Source of the DNA: an uncultured Flavobacteriales bacterium
GTDB lineage: Bacteria; Bacteroidota; Bacteroidia; Flavobacteriales_E; Vicingaceae
Reading direction: 5' to 3'
DNA: 64,000 nucleotides
Assembly: GCA_937901255.1 (NCBI GenBank)
Contig: CALCHN010000043.1
Coordinates: forward strand, 1 to 64,000
Shown: positions 17,993-26,115 of the stretch, in pieces
How the letters are laid out: every line of letters starts with the position of its first letter
Numbering within the stretch: position 1 is the stretch's first letter
Notes under the pieces: model-generated
What the model saw: the letters and a program-made list of their open reading frames with translations, nothing else
What the model was told of the DNA's origin: nothing
Database searches by the model: none
Made by a program: the position numbers and the translations under genes

Positions 17993-18721
17993 ATGATTAT
18001 TTCAATTGAAAACGCAAAAATTTTCCAAAAACAAAGTTTAGTTCTTCAAGATATTTCTATACAGATAGATAAAGGAGAATTTGTTTATTTAATAGGTAAA
18101 ACTGGTTCGGGCAAGAGTAGTTTGCTTAAAACCTTATATGGCGATTTACCTTTAAAAGAAGGAGCTGCAAGTGTTTGCGATTTTGATTTAACCCAACTTA
18201 AAAAGAGACAAATTCCTTTTTTAAGACGAAAACTTGGTATTGTTTTTCAGGATTTTCAGTTGCTTTCCGACAGAAGTATTCATGATAATTTAAACTTTGT
18301 TTTAAAAGCTACCGGCTGGAAAGACAAACAAAAAATGAACGATAGAATTGAAGAAGTACTTAAAAGCGTTGGATTGGTAAATAAAGGTTTTAAATTTCCT
18401 CACGAACTTTCTGGTGGAGAACAACAAAGAGTTGTTATTGCCCGTGCTTTGCTTAATGAACCCGATTTAATTTTAGCTGACGAACCAACAGGAAACTTAG
18501 ATCCTGAGACTTCGGAAGAAATTATTAAACTGCTTTTTGAAATCAGCAAAAAAGGCAAGGCAATTCTTATGGCTACTCACGATTATCAATTGATGCAAAA
18601 TTTCCCTTCACGAACTATAAAATGTGAAAACAACACCATATCCGATTCTTCGCCAAACAGCTATATAAAAACAACCACTCCTAGCAATGCAGATTTACCT
18701 CAAGAAGGAAACAATTTGTAG
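17993..18721 (+). CDS. FtsE-like ABC ATP-binding protein
   Basis: A 242-residue ABC ATPase. Walker A GKTGSGKSS near residue 36, Q-loop VFQDFQLL near 85, signature LSGGEQQRVVIARALL near 143 and Walker B ILADEPTGNLD near 163. The FtsE/LolD subgroup pattern LLSDRSIHDN fits cell-division FtsE, which with FtsX activates septal peptidoglycan hydrolases. No permease gene lies next to it, so FtsX, if used, is elsewhere, as is common in Bacteroidota. The C-terminal 25 residues are Ser/Thr/Pro-rich and unlike typical FtsE. The next gene follows after 54 bp with its own promoter-like pair. Confidence 0.85.
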   Translation: MIISIENAKIFQKQSLVLQDISIQIDKGEFVYLIGKTGSGKSSLLKTLYGDLPLKEGAASVCDFDLTQLKKRQIPFLRRKLGIVFQDFQLLSDRSIHDNLNFVLKATGWKDKQKMNDRIEEVLKSVGLVNKGFKFPHELSGGEQQRVVIARALLNEPDLILADEPTGNLDPETSEEIIKLLFEISKKGKAILMATHDYQLMQNFPSRTIKCENNTISDSSPNSYIKTTTPSNADLPQEGNNL

Positions 18722-18728
18722 GTAATTT

Positions 18729-18758
18729 ATTGATTGTTGGAAAATTAGTCTATTTTTG
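18729..18758 (+). promoter_or_regulatory. Bacteroidota-type promoter for the YfiR-SpoIIE gene
   Basis: ATTG at 18729-18732, an 18-bp spacer, then TATTTTTG at 18751-18758, 17 bp before ATG 18776. Confidence 0.5.
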
Positions 18759-18775
18759 AAAACATAACGCTATAG

Positions 18776-20902
18776 ATGAAACAATTCCTAATCATATTAT
18801 TTTTTTTCCTTACCATTACTCCCTCATTTTCTCAAACAGCAGAAAAAAAAGCCATTGGAGAAAAGAAAGCACTTTTCATTTATAATTTTTCTAAATACAT
18901 AGAATGGCCAAACATTGAAAAACTTAAAGAGTTTAAAATAGGCGTTATGGGCGATGATTATAATTACATTTTTAATGGATTAGAAAAAGTTGCTTCAGAA
19001 AAAAATGTTAAAGATCTCCCTTTAAAAATTATTCGTGTTAATTACGATACCAAATTAGACGAGTTACAAGTATTGTATTTTGATGATGCCGAAAAATATC
19101 CTATTAAAGATATTTACAAAAAAGTTAAAAAAAAACCTGTTTTATTAGTCAGCGAGCATTATCCTTACGGACAGTCTATGATTAATTTTATAATGGTAAA
19201 CGATAAAATTGAATTTGAACTTAATGAAGAAAAATGCAATGCTGTTGGTTTAAAAGTAAATATTGCCATAAAAACCATAGCTATAAAAACCAAAAGAGAT
19301 TGGGAAAGCTTGTCGGAAAAAATGGAAACTTTAAGCTTATCTCAAAATGAAAAAGTAGAAGTGCAAACCAAAGATTTAGAAGCACTTTTGGAGCAACAGA
19401 AAAAATTAACCGCAGAAATTGCTGCTAATAAATCTATTCTTGAAAATCAGAAAAAAGAATTGGCAGAAAAAGCCGCCATGGTTGAAGCATCAAACAAAAT
19501 GCTTGACGAAAGAAAAGCTACCATACAGCAACAACAAGCCAAAATAGCTCAACAAGAAAATAGTTTAGGAGATTTAAATTTTACCATAACTGCCAAACAA
19601 ATAAAACTTGCCGAACAACAAGAAATTCTAGAAAAAGAACAAAATAAACTCTTAAAAATTAAAACTCAATTTGTCGAAACGGAAAAAGAACTTACCAAAA
19701 AAGAACAATTGGTAAAAGACAATGAGGCTTATATCCAAAATCAATATAAAATTATTGAAACCAAAACTTCTACCATTGAAGAACAAAAAAACATTATTTG
19801 GCTTTCTGTAATTTTCTTAATTGTTGTATCTGTTTTGGGATTGCTGGCTTATAGAAGTTATAAACTTAAGAAAAAAGCCAACATTCTTATTGTACAACAA
19901 AAACACGAAATTGAAGCTCAACACAAAGAAATTAGAGATTCTATAGATTACGCCAAAAGAATTCAACAAGCCATTATTCCTCCTATTAAAATTGTTGAAC
20001 AACATTTAAAAGATTGTTTTGTAATCTATCAACCAAAAGATGTGGTTAGCGGAGATTTTTATTGGCTGGAAAAAAGCCCCTCCCCAACCCTCCCCGAAGG
20101 GGAGGGAGACTCTCCCCCTTCGGGGGAGCTGGAGGGGGCTGCTATATTCTTCGCAGCCTGCGATTGTACCGGACATGGAGTGCCAGGAGCTATGGTGAGT
20201 GTAATTTGCAACAATGCTTTAAAAAGATCTGTTAATGAATTTAAACTTACTACACCAGGTGAAATTCTAGATAAAACCAGAGAAATTGTAGTACAAGAAT
20301 TTGAAAAAAGTGAAGACGAAGTAAAAGACGGAATGGACATAGCACTATGTAGTTTAAAATTTGATGTTAAAGGTTTGAAGTTAAACAATACTGAAACAGT
20401 AGCCACACTAGAGTATTCCGGAGCAAATAATTCACTTTATATTATTAAAAAAGCCCCTCCCATCCTCCCCTTCGGGGAGGAGAGTCCACGCACAAGCCAA
20501 ACAAAAAACAAGGGATTTGTGGGCGAGAGTTCCTCCCCTTCGGGGCGAACAAAGTCTAGTAGACTTTGGGGCGAGCATTTGCGAAAGAGTGGGGCAGAAC
20601 TTATTGAAATTAAACCCGACAAACAGTCTATTGGAAAAGTGGACAACCCTACTCCATTTACCACGCACAATATCTCCTTAAAAAAAGGCGACACTATTTA
20701 TGTGTTTACTGATGGCTATGCCGATCAGTTTGGTGGTGAAAAAGGTAAAAAAATGATGTATAAGCCTTTTAAAAACTTGCTTTTAGCTATTCAGGATAAA
20801 AGTATGAGCGAACAAAAAATCATTTTAGAACAACACTTTAAAGAATGGAAAGGCGGACTAGAACAGGTTGATGATGTTTGCATTATAGGTGTGAGAATTT
20901 AA
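18776..20902 (+). CDS. YfiR-like sensor fused to SpoIIE-type PP2C phosphatase
   Basis: A 708-residue membrane protein. Order of parts: signal peptide (1-19), a YfiR/DUF4154-like periplasmic domain (about 27-165, with KALFIYNFSKYIEWP), a long coiled coil (about 180-330), a transmembrane helix (about 341-360), the linker IRDSIDYAKRIQQAIIPP, and a SpoIIE phosphatase domain (390-708) with KDVVSGDFYW, CDCTGHGVPGAMVS, DGMDIALC, VFTDGYADQFGG and QVDDVCIIGVRI supplying metal-binding Asp residues. Such phosphatases dephosphorylate STAS-type anti-anti-sigma factors in partner-switching pathways; none is encoded nearby. Two Pro/Gly/Ser-rich segments (about 433-455 and 559-607) are encoded by GC-rich palindromes absent from a paralogue and look like in-frame insertions. 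Confidence 0.88.
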   Translation: MKQFLIILFFFLTITPSFSQTAEKKAIGEKKALFIYNFSKYIEWPNIEKLKEFKIGVMGDDYNYIFNGLEKVASEKNVKDLPLKIIRVNYDTKLDELQVLYFDDAEKYPIKDIYKKVKKKPVLLVSEHYPYGQSMINFIMVNDKIEFELNEEKCNAVGLKVNIAIKTIAIKTKRDWESLSEKMETLSLSQNEKVEVQTKDLEALLEQQKKLTAEIAANKSILENQKKELAEKAAMVEASNKMLDERKATIQQQQAKIAQQENSLGDLNFTITAKQIKLAEQQEILEKEQNKLLKIKTQFVETEKELTKKEQLVKDNEAYIQNQYKIIETKTSTIEEQKNIIWLSVIFLIVVSVLGLLAYRSYKLKKKANILIVQQKHEIEAQHKEIRDSIDYAKRIQQAIIPPIKIVEQHLKDCFVIYQPKDVVSGDFYWLEKSPSPTLPEGEGDSPPSGELEGAAIFFAACDCTGHGVPGAMVSVICNNALKRSVNEFKLTTPGEILDKTREIVVQEFEKSEDEVKDGMDIALCSLKFDVKGLKLNNTETVATLEYSGANNSLYIIKKAPPILPFGEESPRTSQTKNKGFVGESSSPSGRTKSSRLWGEHLRKSGAELIEIKPDKQSIGKVDNPTPFTTHNISLKKGDTIYVFTDGYADQFGGEKGKKMMYKPFKNLLLAIQDKSMSEQKIILEQHFKEWKGGLEQVDDVCIIGVRI
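20075..20140 (+). repeat. GC-rich cloverleaf palindrome inserted in frame
   Basis: Outer arms AGCCCCTCC and GGAGGGGGCT enclose two hairpins: CCCTCCCC-GAA-GGGGAGGG (20088-20106) and CTCCCCC-TTC-GGGGGAG (20112-20128). It is strikingly G+C-rich in an AT-rich gene and encodes KSPSPTLPEGEG plus DSPPSGELEGA between the SpoIIE motifs FYWLE and IFFAACD. A sister copy is at 36521-36586 at the same codon position of another phosphatase gene. Confidence 0.9.
20452..20597 (+). repeat. Composite GC-rich palindromic insertion in frame
   Basis: Contains a hairpin TCCTCCCC-TTC-GGGGAGGA (20463-20481), a related CTCCCCTTCGGGG unit near 20532-20545, and a short hairpin AAAGTCT-AGT-AGACTTT near 20550. It encodes a segment of about 45 residues between the SpoIIE segments NNSLYIIKK and ELIEIKPDKQ; in the paralogue at 33361 only about ten residues separate these motifs. 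Looks like one or two palindromes inserted in a surface loop. Confidence 0.75.
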
Positions 20903-20988
20903 CAGTAATAAATCTTTATCTATTGTCTAAAAATTAAAAATGGCTGCCGAAATATCGACAACCACTTTTAAAACTAAAACTATGAAAT

Positions 20989-21016
20989 ATAATTAAAAAA
21001 CTTACTTTTTAATTAT
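20989..21016. terminator. Possible bidirectional terminator between convergent genes
   Basis: Perfect 11-bp A/T stem (ATAATTAAAAA with TTTTTAATTAT) with a six-base loop, lying between the stops of the phosphatase gene and the 183-residue gene and overlapping the latter's stop. All-A/T stem, so weak. Confidence 0.4.
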
Positions 21017-21560
21017 TCGTTTGAACTACCACATCATTAGCTGGAGTAGTCGGATTTGCTTGAACTCTTACTTTTTGATATTCTACTAATCTATCTTCGT
21101 AGTAACGCTCATATTCTTGTTCATCTTCAATAAAATCATTCACTTTGTTTTGCAATTTAATTGGCAATTCATTAGTTGATTCATAATCTTCTAAGATGTT
21201 TTTTAATTTTCTTCTATTATACTTTTGGTTTACAATTAATCCATTTATAAAAAGCGGAGTTGAAACAGCCATTAACCCAACACCTACTGGAGGAAGTATA
21301 ACAGCCACAGCAGTTGAAAGCGGCAAGAATGACATTTGACCTTTTGCCGAGTTTTCTCTTTTATCGAAAAATATTTCAATTACTGCTAAAGAGGTATCGT
21401 CTGAACCATACTTGGTAACAAACTCATTATAATTTAACTTATGCTCTTTTTTAGCTTTTACTTGCATATTTTTTTTCGCACTTTTACTTTTATTATTGTT
21501 ACCTGCAACAGCAAAAAGTTGTGCACTAACTAAAATGGATACTAATATTAATTTCTTCAT
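21009..21560 (-). CDS. Secreted or membrane hypothetical protein
   Basis: A 183-residue protein not recognised as a named family. It has a signal peptide (MKKLILVSILVSAQLFAVAG), a Lys-rich linker, one long hydrophobic hairpin-like region (about 77-110, PLSTAVAVILPPVGVGLMAV then PLFINGLIV) and a charged C-terminal half with EDEQEYERYYEDRLVEYQK. The central segment could be a membrane hairpin. It stands alone, convergent with the phosphatase gene and followed upstream by a long non-coding stretch. Confidence 0.65.
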   Translation of the reverse strand: MKKLILVSILVSAQLFAVAGNNNKSKSAKKNMQVKAKKEHKLNYNEFVTKYGSDDTSLAVIEIFFDKRENSAKGQMSFLPLSTAVAVILPPVGVGLMAVSTPLFINGLIVNQKYNRRKLKNILEDYESTNELPIKLQNKVNDFIEDEQEYERYYEDRLVEYQKVRVQANPTTPANDVVVQTNN

Positions 21561-22165
21561 AATGTTTTGTTTTAAATATTGTTTATATAATTTTTTTTGT
21601 TTAAATATTATGAACCAAAAGTAGGCTGATTATAAGCCTATTAAAAGGGTGTTTTACCTATTTTGAAAAATATTACTACTATATTTTTGAGGCTAAAAAA
21701 TGATGTTTTTCACATGAATTTTCGTGAGATACTGAGGGGAGTTGTGATAGAAATGCATTACTGTATAAGTATTTTTTGAATACTCAATAAGGTAGTAATA
21801 CTGAAGCTTAAGAAAGTACTAACAACAATCTACTACCTAATTACCACATTCATTTTGAGGAAAATAAATTTTATCAATAAATAAAATAATATCCCAACTA
21901 ACTGAATACATTAAACTTACATGCTAATATTGATTATTACAAGTACTAAAATCATTTTCTTTTATCACAAAAAATTAGAAAATATACATCAATAATTTCA
22001 ACAGTAGTAATACAAAAAAAGGCTACATAAAAAGTGTTTCATTTTTAAGCGATTTTATTTAAGTTGTTGAAACACATATTTTCTAACTCATACTTTTTTT
22101 GATAAAAAAATGAATTACTACTTAATTTTAAATCATAAAAAACATATGATTTTAAGTAAATAGTT

Positions 22166-22438
22166 TTAAACCTGAGTTCGATTATTATTTTAAAATTCAG
22201 ATTTTTATAAAAGTTAATTTACAAGGCATATTTTTAAAGCTTTAGCAAGCTAAAGCGAGAGAATATAACGCAGCAAATTGACTTTTAGGAGAAAACGTTT
22301 TTGTTAATCCACTTCTAAACAGCAATTTTCTGCCTAAAAATGCTTTATAATAGCTCGCTATTGTTTCATCATTTTTAGTTGAAACTCACTATTTACAAGT
22401 GGTCTGAATTCAAAAGAATAATCGAACTCAGGTTTTAA
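22166..22438. mobile_element. MITE-like element with about 35-bp imperfect terminal inverted repeats
   Basis: The left end carries AAACCTGAGTTCGATTATT (22168-22186) and the right end its exact reverse complement AATAATCGAACTCAGGTTT (22418-22436). The similarity continues inward with a few mismatches to the TTCAG at the inner end. Inside are a perfect hairpin GCTTTAGC-AA-GCTAAAGC (22239-22256) and a second small hairpin ATAGC-TC-GCTAT near 22352. No transposase; about 270 bp in all. No clear target duplication was identified. Confidence 0.7.
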
Positions 22439-22469
22439 GATAAAAACCTATCAAATAATCTAATTTTAG

Positions 22470-22477
22470 TAACTTCG
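22470..22477 (+). promoter_or_regulatory. Candidate -7 element for the thrS operon
   Basis: TAACTTCG, a one-mismatch form of TAnnTTTG, 30 bp upstream of the thrS ATG and just beyond the MITE-like element. Confidence 0.4.
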
Positions 22478-22507
22478 CACCCTTAAAAAAATTCAATACA
22501 AGTAATT

Positions 22508-24442
22508 ATGATTAAAATAACACTGCCAGACGGTTCGGTAAAGGAGTTAGCCAAAGGGTCTTCAGCTATGGATGTTGCAAAAAGCATTAGCGAAGGATTG
22601 GCTCGTAATGTAATTTCAGCAAAAGTTAACGGAATAACTGTTGAAACCACTACCCCTATTACCGAAGACGCAACTGTGGTGTTATATACTTTTGATCAGG
22701 AAGAAGGGAAAAAAGCTTTTTGGCATTCTTCTGCACACGTATTGGCTCAAGCTTTAGAAAAACTTTATCCGGGAATTAAGTTAACCATTGGTCCTGCTAT
22801 AGAAAATGGATTTTATTACGATGTTGACCCGGGTAAACATGTAATTAGAGAAGAAGACTTCAAAAAAATTGAAGATACCTTTTTAGAATTGGCTCGACAA
22901 AAAGCAGACTTTACAATGCGTGCTGTTTCTAAAGCAGATGCATTAGCAAAATATAAAGCCGAAGGAAACGAATATAAAGTAGAATTAATAGAAAACCTGA
23001 ATGATGGCGAAATTACTTTTTGCGACCATTCCGATTTTACCGATTTATGTAGAGGCGGACATATTCCTAATACAGAAATAATTAAAGCGGTAAAAATAAT
23101 GAATGTGGCTGGTGCTTATTGGCGTGCCGACCAAAACAACAATCAGCTTACTCGTGTTTACGGAATTTCTTTTCCAAAACAAAAAATGCTAACCGAGTAT
23201 TTAGAATTGTTGGAGCAAGCTAAACAAAGAGACCACAGGAAATTAGGTAAAGAGTTAGAATTGTTTGCTTTTTCAGAAAAAGTTGGACAAGGTTTGCCTT
23301 TATGGTTACCAAAAGGAGCTATGCTTAGAGAAAGATTAGAATCATTTTTGAAAAAAGCTCAGATAAAAGCTGGTTATCTTCCTGTAATTACGCCACATAT
23401 CGGACATAAAGATTTATATGTAACCTCTGGTCATTATGAAAAATATGGTGAAGATTCTTTTCAACCTATTTTAACACCTCATGAAGGCGAAGTGTTTTTA
23501 TTAAAACCAATGAACTGCCCTCACCATTGTGAGATTTATAAAACAGCTCCTCGTTCTTACAAAGATTTGCCTATTCGTTATGCCGAATTCGGAACGGTTT
23601 ACCGATACGAACAAAGTGGAGAATTACACGGGTTAACAAGAGTGAGGTGTTTTACGCAAGATGATGCCCATTTATTTTGTCGTCCCGACCAAGTGGAAGA
23701 TGAATTTATGAAAGTGATAGATTTAGTGTTGTATGTTTTCAACTCTTTAGGTTTTGAAGATTTTACAGCTCAAGTATCATTAAGAGATCCTGAAAACAAA
23801 CAAAAATATATTGGTTCTGACGAAAATTGGGAAAAAGCAGAAAGTGCCATCATCAATGCTGCTAATGAAAAAGGGTTGAAAACTGTTGTAGAAACTGGTG
23901 AAGCAGCATTTTACGGGCCTAAATTAGATTTTATGGTTAAAGATGCGTTGGGTAGAAGCTGGCAATTAGGAACCATACAAGTAGATTATAATTTACCCGA
24001 AAGATTTGAATTAGAATACAAAGGAAGTGATAACGAAATGCACCGTCCGGTAATGATACATAGAGCACCTTTTGGTTCTATGGAAAGATTTATTTCTGTG
24101 CTAATTGAGCATTGTGGCGGAAACTTCCCATTATGGTTAACTCCTGAGCAAGTTGCTATTTTACCAATTAGCGAAAAATTTAATGAAAATGCGAAAAATA
24201 TTTCAGAATTGCTAAATAATTACGATATTCGCAGCTTCGTTGACGACAGAAACGAAAAAGTTGGTAGAAAAATAAGAGATGCTGAGGTAAAAAAGATTCC
24301 ATTCATGATTCTTCTAGGTGAAAAAGAAATTGAGTCAAATCAATTATCTATTAGAAAACATGGCGAAGGCGACTTAGGAACTTTTTCAACAGAAGCATTT
24401 GTGAAGCTTATCAACGATGAAATAAATAAAAATTTTAACTAA
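22508..24442 (+). CDS. thrS: Threonyl-tRNA synthetase
   Basis: A 644-residue class II synthetase that charges tRNA-Thr and hydrolyses mischarged Ser-tRNA-Thr. Domains: N-terminal TGS (1-62), N2 editing domain with HSSAHVLAQAL near residue 76 and HSDFTDLCRGGH near 176, catalytic core with MNCPHHCEIY near 336, motif 2 RYAEFGTVYRYEQSGELHG near 360, motif 3 MIHRAPFGSMERF near 515, and the anticodon-binding domain from about 545. It heads a thrS-infC-rpmI-rplT cluster, the classic arrangement also seen in E. coli. Confidence 0.98.
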   Translation: MIKITLPDGSVKELAKGSSAMDVAKSISEGLARNVISAKVNGITVETTTPITEDATVVLYTFDQEEGKKAFWHSSAHVLAQALEKLYPGIKLTIGPAIENGFYYDVDPGKHVIREEDFKKIEDTFLELARQKADFTMRAVSKADALAKYKAEGNEYKVELIENLNDGEITFCDHSDFTDLCRGGHIPNTEIIKAVKIMNVAGAYWRADQNNNQLTRVYGISFPKQKMLTEYLELLEQAKQRDHRKLGKELELFAFSEKVGQGLPLWLPKGAMLRERLESFLKKAQIKAGYLPVITPHIGHKDLYVTSGHYEKYGEDSFQPILTPHEGEVFLLKPMNCPHHCEIYKTAPRSYKDLPIRYAEFGTVYRYEQSGELHGLTRVRCFTQDDAHLFCRPDQVEDEFMKVIDLVLYVFNSLGFEDFTAQVSLRDPENKQKYIGSDENWEKAESAIINAANEKGLKTVVETGEAAFYGPKLDFMVKDALGRSWQLGTIQVDYNLPERFELEYKGSDNEMHRPVMIHRAPFGSMERFISVLIEHCGGNFPLWLTPEQVAILPISEKFNENAKNISELLNNYDIRSFVDDRNEKVGRKIRDAEVKKIPFMILLGEKEIESNQLSIRKHGEGDLGTFSTEAFVKLINDEINKNFN

Positions 24443-24456
24443 AATTAATTAACAAT

Positions 24457-25023
24457 TTGGCAATAGCTAACAACAAAAACTTTAACAACAGAGGAAGAAA
24501 CTTTCGTAAACCGGAAGAACAACACAGAATTAACGAGCGTATTCTTGCAAAAGAAGTAAGGGTAATTGCTGATGATTTAGAACCAGAAGTATTTCCTATT
24601 GCGAAAGCATTAGAAATGGCTCAAGAGAGAGAACTTGATTTAGTAGAGATTTCTCCAAATGCAGTTCCTCCTGTTTGTAAAATTATTGATTATAAAAAGT
24701 TTTTATACGACCAAAAAAAGAAGCAAAAAGAAATTAAAGCCAAAGCTTCTAAAATTGTTTTGAAAGAAATAAGATTTGGTCCTAATACTGATGACCATGA
24801 TTTTAACTTTAAATTAAATCATGCTCGTAAATTTATTGAAGAAGGTGCAAAAATAAAAGCTTTTGTATTTTTTAAAGGAAGAACCATTATTTTTAAAGAA
24901 CGTGGTGAAATTCTACTTTTAAAATTAGCTCAAGAGCTAGAAGATGTTGCAACAGTTGAATCAATGCCAAAAATGGAAGGAAAAAGAATGTTAATGTTCT
25001 TAGCTCCAAAAAAGAAAAAGTAA
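24457..25023 (+). CDS. infC: Translation initiation factor IF-3
   Basis: A 188-residue IF-3 that binds the 30S subunit, prevents subunit joining and checks the start codon. N-domain from EEQHRINERILAKEVRVI, LDLVEISPNAVPPVCKIIDYKKF at about 65-88, linker rich in Lys, C-domain with KEIRFGPNTDDHDFNFKLNHARKF. The start appears to be TTG at 24457, with no in-frame ATG before the conserved core. A rare start codon is a known feature of infC (AUU in E. coli), used for autoregulation by start-codon discrimination. It lies 14 bp after thrS. Confidence 0.95.
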   Translation: MAIANNKNFNNRGRNFRKPEEQHRINERILAKEVRVIADDLEPEVFPIAKALEMAQERELDLVEISPNAVPPVCKIIDYKKFLYDQKKKQKEIKAKASKIVLKEIRFGPNTDDHDFNFKLNHARKFIEEGAKIKAFVFFKGRTIIFKERGEILLLKLAQELEDVATVESMPKMEGKRMLMFLAPKKKK

Positions 25024-25061
25024 ACAAGTAATTAATTAACCAATAAATAAATTTTGAAATT

Positions 25062-25256
25062 ATGCCAAAAATGAAAACTGGTTCCAGTGCGAAAAAAAGA
25101 TTCCGATTAACAGGAACCGGAAAAATTAAGAGAAAGCATGCTTTTAAAAGTCATATCTTAACTAAGAAAACGACTAAACAAAAGCGTAATTTAACAAAAT
25201 TCACAACAGTTGATAAAGCTGATGAGAAAAACATTAAATTACAATTGTGCATCTAA
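25062..25256 (+). CDS. rpmI: Ribosomal protein bL35
   Basis: A 64-residue basic protein of the large subunit, MPKMKTGSSAKKRFRLTGTG followed by the KIKRKHAFKSHILTKKT core, all hallmarks of L35. It lies 38 bp after infC. The gap to rplT is unusually long at 218 bp. Confidence 0.96.
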   Translation: MPKMKTGSSAKKRFRLTGTGKIKRKHAFKSHILTKKTTKQKRNLTKFTTVDKADEKNIKLQLCI

Positions 25257-25474
25257 GTAGATGTTCAGTTATGTTAACTTGAAAAAAATCGGTTATCGTA
25301 CAAATACCGTAAAAACAAAAATTTTATCATTTTATATTTTTACGAGTATCCTCAAAATATTAGTTTTTCTTTAGAAAAAAATATTTCGGGATTTAAAATT
25401 TAGTAAACAAAACCAGAATGAATAGTATAAAGATTGCAACAATGCAGCACTAACATTCAAAAAACGTAAAAGAA

Positions 25475-25822
25475 ATGCCAAGATCAACCAATTCAGTAGC
25501 TTCGAGAGCTAGAAGAAAAAAAATTATGAAACTTGCCAAAGGATACTTTGGTAGAAGAAAAAATGTTTGGACAGTAGCAAAAAATGCTGTTGAAAAAGCA
25601 GGTGTTTATGCTTATACAGGTAGAAAACACAAAAAGAGAAATTTCAGAGCCTTATGGATTCAAAGAATTAATGCCGGTGTTAGAGAACACGGATTATCTT
25701 ACTCTAAATTTATGGGAGAACTTTCTAAACAAGAAATACAACTGAACAGAAAAGTATTAGCTGATTTAGCAATGAATCATCCTGAAGCTTTTAAAGCAGT
25801 AGTAGATAAAGTAAAAAAATAA
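25475..25822 (+). CDS. rplT: Ribosomal protein bL20
   Basis: A 115-residue 23S rRNA-binding protein required early in 50S assembly. Signatures: MPRSTNSVASRARRKKIMKLAKGYFGRRKN split at residues 1-30, NFRALWIQRINAG near 68 and YSKFMGELSK near 87. L20 represses its own operon in several bacteria by binding the mRNA leader; the 218-bp spacer upstream could host such a site, but no L20-like fold was proved here. A strong terminator follows. Confidence 0.97.
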   Translation: MPRSTNSVASRARRKKIMKLAKGYFGRRKNVWTVAKNAVEKAGVYAYTGRKHKKRNFRALWIQRINAGVREHGLSYSKFMGELSKQEIQLNRKVLADLAMNHPEAFKAVVDKVKK

Positions 25823-25845
25823 AACCATTATTTATACTTCATAAC

Positions 25846-25880
25846 AAAGCAGCCTTGAGTTTTCATGGCTGCTTTTTTTT
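25846..25880 (+). terminator. Rho-independent terminator of the thrS-rplT operon
   Basis: Stem AAAGCAGCC with GGCTGCTTT, loop TTGAGTTTTCAT, followed by a T run. The first 20 bases are identical to those of the terminator at 33157, at the far end of the defence island. Confidence 0.92.
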
Positions 25881-25914
25881 TGATGATTTGTAAACTATTT
25901 TTGATACATTTGAA
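25878..25914 (+). repeat. 37-bp direct repeat, copy 1, with promoter-like TACATTTG
   Basis: Matches copy 2 at 27269-27305 at 36 of 37 positions. It begins in the T run of the rplT terminator and ends with TACATTTGAA, where TACATTTG fits the -7 consensus. It precedes rhuM by about 200 bp. Confidence 0.85.
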
Positions 25915-26115
25915 AAAATAAGGCTGACAGATTTTTTTTAAAATTAATCAGACTTTTTTATAAGTTGGACGGCATACATAAAAACCAATGTACAAGTAAG
26001 CACATTTTGGATTCTTCCGACACGCAAAGTCAACAGAAATTTTTAGTGCAAAGAAAAAGTATGTGGAAGCAATAAAAGAATTAGAACAAGAATTATATAA
26101 AAACAGGAGCTTAAA

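Larger units (their letters stand above)
21561..22507. other. Long gene-free region before thrS
   Basis: About 950 bp, strongly AT-rich, with no convincing reading frame. It holds a short hairpin (TAGGCT at 21622 with AGCCTA at 21635), a weak long-range imperfect inverted repeat (about 21930-21985 with 22073-22130), a MITE-like element at 22166-22438, and a promoter-like motif at 22470. Confidence 0.7.
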
